DNA of 64,000 nucleotides from Brevibacillus laterosporus LMG 15441 (GTDB lineage: Bacteria; Bacillota; Bacilli; Brevibacillales; Brevibacillaceae), in assembly GCF_000219535.2 (NCBI RefSeq), contig NZ_CP007806.1:2142501-2206500 (forward strand). The letters run 5' to 3'. Both the position numbers and the translations under genes were made by a program. Each line of letters begins with the position of its first letter. The stretch's first letter is position 1. Below the pieces are notes generated by a model. It was not told the DNA's origin. It made no database searches and saw only the letters and a program-made list of their open reading frames with translations. Shown here piece after piece: positions 45,951 to 55,200 of this stretch.

Positions 45951-46048
45951 CAGCGTTTGCTTATCCTTTCATTTGGATATTTAATAGAGGAAGGGACAGA
46001 TTTTTTCGTTCCTTGTTAGGCAAGAGCAGGAAATGGGAGGAGATATCT

Positions 46049-46798
46049 ATGAATAACATCATTGAAACCATGTTGAACCACCGTTCTATTCGACAGTATG
46101 AGGATCGTCCGTTATCAGAAGAACAAATTATGACCATTGTCAGATGTGCCCAAGCGGCCTCTACCTCCAGTTACATACAAGCTTATTCCATCATCGGAAT
46201 TACAGATAAAGAGACAAAACGCAAGTTGGCTGAGCTATGCGGTAATCAACCGTATGTGGAAACCAATGGGCATCTATTCGTGTTTTGCGCCGATTTACAC
46301 CGTCATCAGGTGATTGCCGAGATGGAAGGGCAAGACCTGTCTCCAGCCATTGAAAGCACAGAAAAATTCATGGTAGCGGTGATTGATGCGACCCTTGCAG
46401 CACAGAATGCGGCTCTTGCAGCAGAATCTATGGGGCTTGGCATTTGCTATATTGGTGGTTTGCGCAATCAATTGCAGGCTGTCACAGAGCTTTTAGACAT
46501 CCCTACTCACGTTATGCCACTCTTTGCGATGACAGTAGGCTATCCATTACAGGAGTCAAGTCAGAAGCCGCGTCTGCCAATTGGGCATGTGTACCATCAG
46601 GAGAAATATAATCAGGATAAACAGAGCTATCAACAGCAATTACAGGAGTATAACGCCACGATTTCTAGCTACTATCAGGAACGTACACAAGGGGAACGCT
46701 CAGATACATGGACAGGACAGATGGCCAATATGCTGTCCAAACCTGCTCGTATGTATATGAAGGAATTTGTTGAGAAGCAAGGATTGAACAAAAAGTAG
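46049..46798 (+). CDS. NfsA-type flavin nitroreductase
   Basis: The protein has 249 residues from ATG 46049 (GGGAGGAG upstream; the frame is open to 46013). Matching features of the oxygen-insensitive NADPH-dependent NfsA group are HRSIRQYEDRPLSEEQI at the start, ASTSSYIQAYSIIGI, LAAQNAALAAESMGLGICYIGGLRN in the middle and MTVGYP. It binds FMN and reduces nitroaromatics, quinones or flavins with two electrons. The next gene, 58 bases on, is a quinone-reductase-like flavoprotein, so the pair may respond to the same redox stress. Confidence 0.85.
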   Translation: MNNIIETMLNHRSIRQYEDRPLSEEQIMTIVRCAQAASTSSYIQAYSIIGITDKETKRKLAELCGNQPYVETNGHLFVFCADLHRHQVIAEMEGQDLSPAIESTEKFMVAVIDATLAAQNAALAAESMGLGICYIGGLRNQLQAVTELLDIPTHVMPLFAMTVGYPLQESSQKPRLPIGHVYHQEKYNQDKQSYQQQLQEYNATISSYYQERTQGERSDTWTGQMANMLSKPARMYMKEFVEKQGLNKK

Positions 46799-46856
46799 GA
46801 TAATAGGACAGCACTTATTCAGGAAGCGTAATCTCAGTTAATTCGGAGGTAATCTC

Positions 46857-47387
46857 ATGAAGGTGTTAGTTATTGTTGCTCATCCAAATATGGAGGAATC
46901 GGTTGTTAATCGCGCTTGGATAGAGGAAGCAAATAAGCATGAAGCGATTACCGTACATGAGCTGTATAAGGAATATCCTGATGAACAAATAAATGTAGAA
47001 GCAGAACAAAAGCTATGTGAGCAGCATGACCGAATTGTTTTACAGTTCCCTCTCTATTGGTATAGCTCGCCGTCGTTACTGAAAAAGTGGCAGGATACAG
47101 TTCTCACACATGGCTGGGCGTACGGGACGAATGGCAACAACTTACACAACAAAGATTTAATCCTTGCGATATCCACTGGTAGCTCGGAGGACAAATATCG
47201 TGCTGGTGGCCTTAATCAGTATTCCATGAGCGAATTATTGAAGCCTTTCCAAGCAACAAGTAATTTTATCGGTACGACATTTTTGCCTGCGTATATTTTC
47301 CATGGGGTATTTCAAGCAGATAAGCATACGGTTCAAAAGAGTGCAGAAGAGTATGTGCAATATATTGTAGCAGAGCGTCAGGTGTAA
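46857..47387 (+). CDS. NAD(P)H quinone oxidoreductase, flavodoxin fold
   Basis: This 176-residue protein of the YwrO/KefF/MdaB-type family has VIVAHPNMEESVVNRAW (FMN phosphate loop), FPLYWYSSPSLLKKWQDTV and LAISTGSSEDKY. It catalyses two-electron reduction of quinones with NAD(P)H, which avoids radical formation. GGAGGT precedes the start. It probably shares a transcript with the nitroreductase gene. Confidence 0.87.
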   Translation: MKVLVIVAHPNMEESVVNRAWIEEANKHEAITVHELYKEYPDEQINVEAEQKLCEQHDRIVLQFPLYWYSSPSLLKKWQDTVLTHGWAYGTNGNNLHNKDLILAISTGSSEDKYRAGGLNQYSMSELLKPFQATSNFIGTTFLPAYIFHGVFQADKHTVQKSAEEYVQYIVAERQV

Positions 47388-47397
47388 AGCTTGTGAG

Positions 47398-47436
47398 ATC
47401 CAAGACATCCTATTATGAAGGGGTCTTGGATTTTTT
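47398..47436 (+). terminator. Terminator after the quinone reductase gene
   Basis: ATCCAAGAC at 47398 pairs with GTCTTGGAT at 47423, followed by a T run. Confidence 0.85.
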
Positions 47437-47805
47437 CATGCCTCGTACTTGAACGGTTATGATCTATGGAAATGGAAGAAGGGAAGCTGGCTATCGAGGA
47501 TCAAACTGGAAATAATTGATGGAAAAATCATTTCATGTGCAAGGGGTTCGACTACATTTTTGGGCAGGACGTAGCATTTGCTCGATCATGATAGGGCAAA
47601 AGTGGAGTAGGACGAATGTGAGTTATCCTTTCCGATTTCAACATCATATGCAGTTAGTGACTCCGAGAATTTTCATAAGCATGCACCAAATCCCTGTGTT
47701 CAGTGTTAAAATAAGAGAGCAATGACATCTATAACGCAAGGAAGTCGATCAATGATTCGTTGTTACTAGACTCATTCCTTAGCTAGCAGAAAAGAGGTAG
47801 AAGAC
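47437..47805. other. Stretch without a recognised gene
   Basis: The only sizeable frame (47516-47725, plus) is 69 codons, has no clear ribosome site and shows no family resemblance. AAAAGAGGTAG at the right end is the ribosome site of the next gene. Confidence 0.6.
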
Positions 47806-48432
47806 ATGGAACAAGTGCAAAACATCTTTTGTGTAGGTCGTAACTATCGTTTACATGTAGCAGAACTAGGTAATCAGGTGCCGACATCTCCTTTTCTTTT
47901 TATGAAGCCAACCCATGCTCAGGTAATTGCGGATGGACAAGATATCCGCTTGCCAAATGATCAGGGGGCCATTCACTACGAAGTGGAGCTGGTCGTACAT
48001 ATAAATCAAGCTTATCAAAAAGGAATGAAAGCTGACGAGTTAATCGATCGTGTTTCACTAGGCATTGATTTTACCATGCGAGATTTACAGGACCAATTAA
48101 AAGAGAAGAAGCTTCCTTGGCTATTGGCGAAAGGCTTCCGTAACTCCGCGATCCTGACTGCAAGCACACCAATTAGCAGTATTGCTGAGCTAGAAAAGGT
48201 GGATTTTAGCCTGTTGAAAAATGGTCAGGAAGTACAACGGGGCAATATCACAGACATGATCTTTGACATTCAGTCCTTGGTTGATTTTACAGGTGAGCAT
48301 TTTGGGTTAGGAAAAGGAGATGTCCTGTTTACAGGCACACCGTCAGGCGTGGGTGCGATTGCAGATGGCGACCATCTGGAGCTAGTTTTTGGAGATAAGG
48401 TGTTAGGTAGTTGTGTGATTAAACTGGGCTGA
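47806..48432 (+). CDS. Fumarylacetoacetate hydrolase (FAH) family protein
   Basis: The 208-residue protein has the FAH fold pattern: FCVGRNYRLHVAELGN, FLFMKPTHAQV, HYEVELVVHI (metal-binding Glu-x-Glu), GIDFTMRDLQ, and TGTPSGVGAIADGDHLEL near the end. Family members hydrolyse or decarboxylate acylpyruvates and related 2-oxo acids with magnesium; YisK-like oxaloacetate decarboxylases are in the same group. It starts after AAAGAGGTAG and is a single gene. The substrate is not identifiable. Confidence 0.87.
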   Translation: MEQVQNIFCVGRNYRLHVAELGNQVPTSPFLFMKPTHAQVIADGQDIRLPNDQGAIHYEVELVVHINQAYQKGMKADELIDRVSLGIDFTMRDLQDQLKEKKLPWLLAKGFRNSAILTASTPISSIAELEKVDFSLLKNGQEVQRGNITDMIFDIQSLVDFTGEHFGLGKGDVLFTGTPSGVGAIADGDHLELVFGDKVLGSCVIKLG

Positions 48433-48545
48433 TGGATCAAAGAGTCGAGTCAATCATGAATGAGAAGGGCATGTAACAGAATGCCGTAATTTTGACTCGT
48501 GTAGGCAACTGTGTTTTTGTATATATTTTGATTGCTAAGGATGAG

Positions 48546-48584
48546 ATCCCGTTTCGCTTTTTAACAGTGAAACGGGATTTTTTT
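48546..48584 (+). terminator. Terminator downstream of the FAH gene
   Basis: ATCCCGTTTC at 48546 pairs with GAAACGGGAT at 48569, followed by seven T. It lies 113 bases past the FAH stop. The rest of 48433-48790 shows no gene. Confidence 0.82.
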
Positions 48585-48790
48585 GTAGAAGAAAGGTTAA
48601 AGACATAGGGACAATATTCCGAAATTGTGTGACGTATCACATTTATCTTACTGGAAATCCAGCTATGCTGCTTGTTGTGGCTATAGTGTTTTAAACGTGG
48701 ACTTTTTACCTTCTTCTCCACAGCGGATGGAAATAGAAACCATATTCATGCAGTCAGGCGAATCCTGACGGCTAAAGTTTGATCAAAGAA

Positions 48791-49045
48791 CTATTTCTCT
48801 GTTGCAAAATAAAGCAATGCTATGACCGGAAAAGCTATTCTAATCCATAATGCTGTACTCCATCTACCTAAGGCGTATGCCCATGCTCCGATAGAGAGGA
48901 GCCGATAGCATCACCCAAACAGAAAATAGCCATGAATAGCCTGTTTAATCGACTACAAATTTCTGACCTCAACGAAAAATCGAACGTTGACTGAGCACAA
49001 GGTTTGCGGATACTCCTATGTCCAACAAAATAGCTGTGAATACTA
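48791..49045 (-). pseudogene. MFS transporter, C-terminal remnant with a frameshift
   Basis: Read on the minus strand, about 85 codons resemble the last two or three helices of a major-facilitator transporter: LLDIGVSANLVLSQRSIF, then [21 protein letters not shown], a one-base frameshift near the serine run, then [15 protein letters not shown] and [14 protein letters not shown] before a stop at 48791. The rest of the gene is absent upstream. This is a dead gene fragment. Confidence 0.72.
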
Positions 49046-49267
49046 GAACAGCTATTCAAACGGGCGAGTTACTTTGAATTATCAGTGGTAGTAATAAAGA
49101 AGCGAAGATAACAGCGAAACGATGACAACAACGAGAGCTATCTCTGTAGCAAGTCGAGTCCAGCCGCGTAATGTCGAAACACATAAGTCAATCCTTTCCG
49201 CATCCTAGCCTCCATAAGTTAACAAGAAACCTTTAAACAAATGGGGGCAATTAAATCTGGTATAACG

Positions 49268-49795
49268 TTACATGTTACAATTTGTATTCAATTTAATTGA
49301 AGAACTCAATTGAAGGATTTCCTCTTCAGAAAGATTTCCAAGGTCAAAGGCTATCAAAAAATGATTGGAATCAAAATAAAACGTAAAATGTTCCGAGGAT
49401 AACGTAGAAGCTGCTGCATTTGTATCATCAAAAACTATGGTTACCTTTCCATTAAAAAAGAATGATTGGAAATCAATAGGATTATCAATATATTTGATAT
49501 TTTCCCAAGCAGACATATCAAAGACTGGGATGCCAGATTGATCAATAGCTTTTTGACTATTTAAGAAAGTGGGCGACTCATAAGATATAGAAGGTAGTAA
49601 TAGTGATGTAATGGAGAGTAATTCACCTGAGTCTAAATTAATCCCAATCTCTATAAAGGATTCTTTTAAATCGCCAGTTCTCCAGTATTGAGTAGGAAAT
49701 ACAAATGGAGTTTTCCAGTAAACATTGAACGGAGTATAATCATCTAGTTCTAGAGTTTCATGTACTATTTCTTGGATTCCTATTTTTCGTAACAT
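49268..49795 (-). CDS. Hypothetical protein
   Basis: This 175-residue acidic cytoplasmic protein has no signal peptide or membrane segment. ATG 49795 is preferred over the upstream start at 49825 because AAAGAGGGAT lies 5-6 bases before it. Features visible are FVFPTQYWRTGDLKESFIEIGINLDSGEL and LIAFDLGNLSEEEILQL. I do not recognise the family. Its size, acidity and place beside decayed genes and a toxin-like locus would suit an orphan immunity-type protein, but nothing proves that. Confidence 0.6.
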   Translation of the reverse strand: MLRKIGIQEIVHETLELDDYTPFNVYWKTPFVFPTQYWRTGDLKESFIEIGINLDSGELLSITSLLLPSISYESPTFLNSQKAIDQSGIPVFDMSAWENIKYIDNPIDFQSFFFNGKVTIVFDDTNAAASTLSSEHFTFYFDSNHFLIAFDLGNLSEEEILQLSSSIKLNTNCNM

Positions 49796-50433
49796 GTATA
49801 TCCCTCTTTTATCTATATAATGCATGCTTTATCAATGGTAGCAATCCGTTTTAGCAAACACTAACTCCCATCCATCTACAATTATTAGTTCACCATATTT
49901 TATACCATTTTTTTAAGCCTTCTCAACAGCTGCTTTAAAACTACTCAATAATGGGGTATTCGTCAACATTGCGAAATAACTGAATGAGAAGAAGTACATG
50001 GAGAACGATATCAGAAGAAGCCCATAGTGACTCAGTTGGAATCTGTAATGGAGCTTCTACCGTCTGGGGGAGACATGTCTTAATACCATTTAAGAAAATG
50101 GGCTACTATACACGATGGAGCAGTTACCGGTTCTTCCCAATGGTCTTACATTTGGTAACAAGAGCTTTGTCAGAAACATTTGATATACGAGGAGGATCTT
50201 ATGCTCTTAGCCATGGACCCACAAGCCATTGATAATACAAATCAATTTGCTTCTCATGTGTCCGAGCATCAAGACATCTGTTTACCGGCATTGTAGCCTC
50301 TAATGGATTTTTAATTCGCGCCAAAAGTGTAGCGTGCAGTATTTATTGAAGTTGTCCCAATTTATTAGAGAGAATACTATCTCTGTTGACTCCACTGGTA
50401 TTAAAAGAATAGAAAGCCCATCTCAAGCTTTAA
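49796..50433. other. Decayed stretch without an intact gene
   Basis: Short frames only. The 82-codon plus-strand frame 49984-50232 has no ribosome site and its reading is interrupted in the neighbouring frames. A short piece near 50180-50290 (DLMLLAMDPQAIDN in one frame) has coding-like character but no assignable family. The stretch ends at the insertion element. Confidence 0.55.
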
Positions 50434-50528
50434 GGGACTGACCCCATAACGTGAGACAAATCAAAACACCTTCAAGAGAATGCAACCATGTCGTAAGATA
50501 TGGGAAGTAACCTGGAGGTGTTTTTTCT

Positions 50529-50933
50529 TTGGCAACGAGAGTGAGTTACCCTATGGAAATTAAGATGAAGGCTGTTGAGATGAGATTGGCTGGTATCCCC
50601 GTGAAAGAAGTGATGGATCAGCTTTGTATTAAAAACAAAACACAACTTAAAACATGGATGCGATGGTACAGAAATGGCGAGACACATCGTTTTGAGCAGC
50701 CTGTAGGTAAACAGTACACGTATGGGAAAGGAGGTGTCACCAGAAGTAGTAGTTCAATGGATGAACGAGATAAAGGGAGAAGTATCTACGCAATTAGCAT
50801 GCCAGTGGCTCGAAATTCCTCGCTCTACGTACTATCGATGGAGAAAACGATTAGACGTACAGGTTCTGAATCCTTTGGTTTCCCATATCCGAAGATTGTG
50901 TCAGGAACATCGCTTTCGTTATGGATACCGTAA
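50529..50933 (+). CDS. IS3-family transposase orfA (HTH protein)
   Basis: It starts at TTG 50529 with GGAGGTG upstream. The first 65 residues are a helix-turn-helix DNA-binding domain (YPMEIKMKAVEMRLAGIPVKEVMDQL, then LKTWMRWYRNGE). After about residue 65 the frame runs on by chance over orfB, so the meaningful part ends near 50730. Joining to orfB (TYGK to EVSPEV) needs a +1 slip at GGGAAAGG near 50723-50731. The usual IS3 slip is -1, so either an indel has occurred or orfB is started on its own. Confidence 0.75.
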   Translation: MATRVSYPMEIKMKAVEMRLAGIPVKEVMDQLCIKNKTQLKTWMRWYRNGETHRFEQPVGKQYTYGKGGVTRSSSSMDERDKGRSIYAISMPVARNSSLYVLSMEKTIRRTGSESFGFPYPKIVSGTSLSLWIP

Positions 50934-51471
50934 AATCACTGCACTTTTGCGACGAGTGATGCAAATTAATCATAAGCGAGTGCAACGAATTATGAGAGAA
51001 GAAGGATTGCAATGTCGAGTCAAAGTAAAAAAGCGAAAGAGAATCGGACAACCGATACAGGTTGCGGATCATCTTTTAAAACGGGATTTTCAGGCGAATC
51101 ATCCGCTACAGAAGCTGGTCACAGACATTACTTACCTGCCTTACGACGGAAAAATGTTGTACTTATCCAGTATCATGGACTTATACAATGGCGAGATCAT
51201 CGCCTACAATATTGGAGACAAGCAAGATACTACCTTGGTTTTAGATACGTTGCAGCAACTTCCACCACTGGAGCAATGCATGTTGCATAGTGATCAAGGG
51301 TCAGTCTATACATCGTCGGCTTACCAATTAGCTGTAAAGGAAAGAGGCATTACCATGAGTATGTCCCGGAAGGGAACACCTGCTGATAACGCCCCGATTG
51401 AATCGTTTCACGCCTGCCTCAAGTCGGAAACGTTCATCCTCGAAGGATTAACCTGTCGACTGGCTGCTTAA
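50722..51471 (+). pseudogene. IS3-family transposase orfB, C-terminally shortened
   Basis: The 249-residue rve/DDE integrase has Asp in TDITYLPYDG, Asp in HSDQGSVYTSSAY and Glu in APIESFHACLKSE, so the catalytic triad is present. After SETFILEGLT the reading turns to CRLAA and stops. Family members continue about 35-40 residues (the YNxxR and xxSPxxYR part), which is missing. A deletion of roughly 100 bases just before the right end explains this. Activity is doubtful. Confidence 0.75.
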
Positions 51472-51600
51472 ACTTGTAAGGTGTTTTGATCCCTGTCCTA
51501 GAAACGGGGGTCAGTCCCCCCTTTAACTAGAGATGAGCTTTTATACGATTTTTTGAGATAAAAATTATCTCTAAGATGTACTTAGTAATGCCCTGGGTTT

Positions 51601-52248
51601 TTATAGATATTTTTTATAACCAGCAACCACTACTTCTGTAAGGTATATCCCTTTGATGTTCTCATTAATAAATTCATCATAATCAGTTAAATCCATAATT
51701 GGTTCCTCTATAGTGTATATTTTAACAACGTTTTGAAGAGCTATCTTAAATTGATGCTTACTTTCTGTTTTATACCCTAGGTCTAATAGAAGCTTTCCTA
51801 ATTCTACACGATTAAAAACGAAGTTAGGTGCTAAATCAATTGATTTCTGTAAATAGATTTTATAATTGTTTAGGTCATCAATTTTACAAGAATACCATCC
51901 TTTTATTAATTCAATGATAGATTGGGTTTCTTTTTCCTTTGGATGTAACGTAGAAAGATGGTCGATAACCCTGATGTCAATACCTCCCAGTCTTGTTTCA
52001 TGAATATGGGAAAGAATAAACCAAGCTTTATGATTAGTAGGGTCGATGGTTACCGCTTTTTCTAAATAATCTAAGCTTTTATATACATCAGCAACAGGGG
52101 GACTTAAAACTAAGACAGCACCACGAATCAATATGTCAATGTCAGTGGGATGAAGATGAAGATAGCTATCTATAAAAGATTCAATTTGTTCTATATCATG
52201 AGATGGTGATAAATCTAATATGTTCTTGAACAGTTCTTGCTTTTCCAT
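51601..52248 (-). CDS. TPR-repeat protein, possible immunity or partner of the secreted protein
   Basis: This 215-residue cytoplasmic protein has tetratricopeptide-like repeats: SLDYLEKAVTIDPTNHKAWFILSHIH, NYKIYLQKSIDLAPNFVFNRVELGKLLLDLGY and ESKHQFKIALQNV. There is no signal or membrane segment. AAAAGGAGATATTC precedes the ATG. It begins 14 bases after the stop of the 1293-residue secreted protein, so the two are co-transcribed. A small helical gene directly after a large secreted C-terminal-toxin gene is the standard place of an immunity gene, and helical-repeat immunity proteins exist. The role is inferred only. Confidence 0.75.
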   Translation of the reverse strand: MEKQELFKNILDLSPSHDIEQIESFIDSYLHLHPTDIDILIRGAVLVLSPPVADVYKSLDYLEKAVTIDPTNHKAWFILSHIHETRLGGIDIRVIDHLSTLHPKEKETQSIIELIKGWYSCKIDDLNNYKIYLQKSIDLAPNFVFNRVELGKLLLDLGYKTESKHQFKIALQNVVKIYTIEEPIMDLTDYDEFINENIKGIYLTEVVVAGYKKYL

Positions 52249-52262
52249 GAATATCTCCTTTT

Positions 52263-55200
52263 CTAAGGGAATTTAATACTGTTTCCCATTTTTCGTGTAG
52301 AGAACCCCTTAAAACCATCCAGATTCAGTACTTTTCCTTCAGAAACAAAAACTCGAATCTCGGCTTCATGCCCGTTAATTATGGTTTGAATCTGGTTCAT
52401 TCCTTCTTTGAGCATCCCTTTACTATCCGCTGTTTTTACTGTGTTAATAAATTTTTCTAGTATTTCGTTTTGATTTTTTCCTAGATCCATTATTCCATTA
52501 TTAATGTGCTTTTTTGAAAAAATATGTTCTATTTTTATTACACTTTTATCAAAAACTTTAATAACCGATTCAACTTTACTTGACTTCAAAATTTTAGCCG
52601 TTTCCTTAACTAATTGAGATCCTCTTTTAGTAAGGATAATAGACTCATATGCAACTCCAGCTACACTTGAAGCCACTTCAGAAAGTATTAAGACATCTCC
52701 AGTGTAAAATATATCATATATACTTCCAAATTTATCACGGCCTAAACCTGCATCTATTTTTGCGTAATTAAGGAGTCTGTTATCTATTTGTCCAACTTCA
52801 GAAAAATAACCTGTCCCTTTTGTATATACTTCTACAGCTAATTGACGACTCCATTTATTTAGAACATTTTCATATGCGATTACTGCCATCAATGTTTCAG
52901 TATCATATTTCCCAGTAATTTCGCCTTCATAAAAGCTCATTTTCTCCAAGAGCATCTGCATTTCTGAAATTTTAGCCTGTGGAATCGTACTGTTATATTT
53001 AGATATCAATAAATCTGCATTAATCTCAGCAGCGGCAATAGAATTATTTACAATAACATCGGCTTCATATTTAAATTGAGGAGCATCCTCAGCAAAAATA
53101 GATACCGTGTATCGCCCATTACCTGCATAAGCCCCGAAACCTTCTTGATTTACATTTATAAACCCATCCCAAAGGAAACTGTAGTTTTTATTTGCTTCAA
53201 ATAACTCATTTTTTTCGTTACGATAAACTAAATATTTCTTTTTCCCATCAACTTTTAAATAAACTTCAAAAATAGTTTTGTTATGTGGACTTAAATATTT
53301 CCATTTAAAAGAGACAGGTTGTTTAGAACCAGGCACCGAAACGATAGGAGTAAAGATCGGGGTAGGAGTTAAATCTTTAACAGCAAATTTTCCTTTACTA
53401 CTTCCAATGCTTCGTTTCGTTCGATACTGAGGTTCTTCAGGATTTAATTGTTGCTTTACAAAATAAACGCCGGGATTTTCGGGTATGAATACAGTATCAT
53501 CACTGCCAGCTACTATTATTTTTAAAATATCCCCGTTTCCATTTTCAATAGTGGCTATTCCTTTTGGAAGAATAATGTTCAGTTGAGATGATTCAGGTAA
53601 AATATATCGATAATAATCAATGTCAAATACTGAACTGAGATCAAAGTCATAAATAGCATTGAGAGTACCCAGTGTTGCATCTTGAGGCGTTGAATCAAAA
53701 TCCTCTTCAAGAGTAATGCTTCTGCCGGAGTTAGCACCTGTTAGTTGAACATAATAGGTTTGGTTTCCTCTCAAAAGAGCTTCCGCTTTTTTATAATGAG
53801 AGGATCCAAGCGTAATGTTTTCGGAACTCTCCGTAATTAATGTAGTTAGCTGAGGATCTTCGTATATTTTGATATCAGTGCTATTAACGTCAATAGAGTC
53901 AGTAAACAGGCGATGTAATCCTGATTTGTTTGTTGTAAATTTGTAATAAAGAGTATCGGTATTTTCTTGGTCTAATGTTTGAGATGAATGAAGCTCAAGC
54001 GTATTGTATGTTGGGAGCATACTGGCTGCTTCAGTAATAAGTTCAGTCGGTCCATAGAATGTAATTGGTTCCTCGCTTAAAAGGGTGATCGTTACACGAC
54101 TATGGGCTGGTAACGCTGTATTGTTAATATAGCCTTCATATTCTTGCGTTCTGCCATCCTTTAAATAACGTTTGTAGTTGTATTTTGATTTTTCGCGTAT
54201 CCCAAATGATTTAAGTAACGTATCATGATCAGTGTTATTATAGAGAGTTATGCTTTCACCTTGATGTAAAAGTTTATAGGTGAGAGCTTCCTTCTTAGAA
54301 TAACGCATGGAAAAGTTATCTTTATTGTAAATGAATGTAGCTGGGTTTTTAGAAATACTAGTAAATACGATTTTTTCGTTTCGTAATACCGTTTTTTCTT
54401 TTGAATTTGTTCCAACAACCGAACCCCAAAGATACGAAAATGCATCACTTCTAATCGAACCATCAGACTTGTACTTAGCCATATGAACTAGGTTGTCATC
54501 CTTTTTAGAAGTATCCGTCCGGATTTTTTGTGCTTTATCAGAGATATTAGCAAATTCAATTGTTTCTCCTTCATGCAACACAACACGTTCAAGAGCTGGT
54601 TCAGCGCTATCTGTAGAAGATAAATATCTATAATGGCTGTAAATGGTAATTGGGTTATCTGATACATTACTAATTAAAGCTCTACCATTAGGTGATAATT
54701 TTGGAGGTGTTGATGTATTTACAAATTCTCTGACAAAATTACCTTCGTCATCATAAATTTTATAATCAAATTTATCAGAGGAAGAAACTCGGATTTCTTT
54801 CAGACTTAATGGAAAGTCACTCAAATTATCAAAATAATAACTGTCACCCTTTTGCAGTACTTGTTCATAAAAAGGAGGATCAGATTCTTCCTCATTGAGG
54901 AACTGAAGGGGATGGTAGATGAATGTTACAGGCTCACTTGTTGACGGTGATACTACAATTGTTTCACCAGGACTTATTGAAGTGTTTGTTGTATGTTTTA
55001 GATTAAGAAGACCGGGTTCTCCATTACTTTTGTATTTTACATACTTAAAAGGTTTTTTAGATGAAGCATTCGTTTGCAAATGAATTAACTTATTACTTAT
55101 ATTGGTAAGAGTCAACGATTCATCCAAAGATAACTCTGTTCTGATCAAAGCCGGGGTATCACTATGTCCACCTGTTGTTAAATCAAATGGGGCTAAAAAT

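Larger units (their letters stand above)
50434..51520 (+). mobile_element. IS3-family insertion sequence with intact ends
   Basis: The ends are inverted: GGGACTGACCCC at 50434-50445 and GGGGTCAGTCCC at 51507-51518, with a second matching block ATCAAAACACCTT (50460-50472) and its complement near 51480-51492. CTTTAA stands directly left (50428-50433) and right (51521-51526), a likely target-site duplication. Inside are an HTH orfA and a DDE orfB. The element is about 1.09 kb, somewhat short for IS3-family members. Confidence 0.85.

Noticed and set aside
47516-47725. Small gene of 69 codons
   Set aside because: No ribosome site, no family resemblance, no conserved neighbour.
49984-50232. Gene of 82 codons
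   Set aside because: No ribosome site and the surrounding frames look decayed; kept only as part of a decayed stretch.
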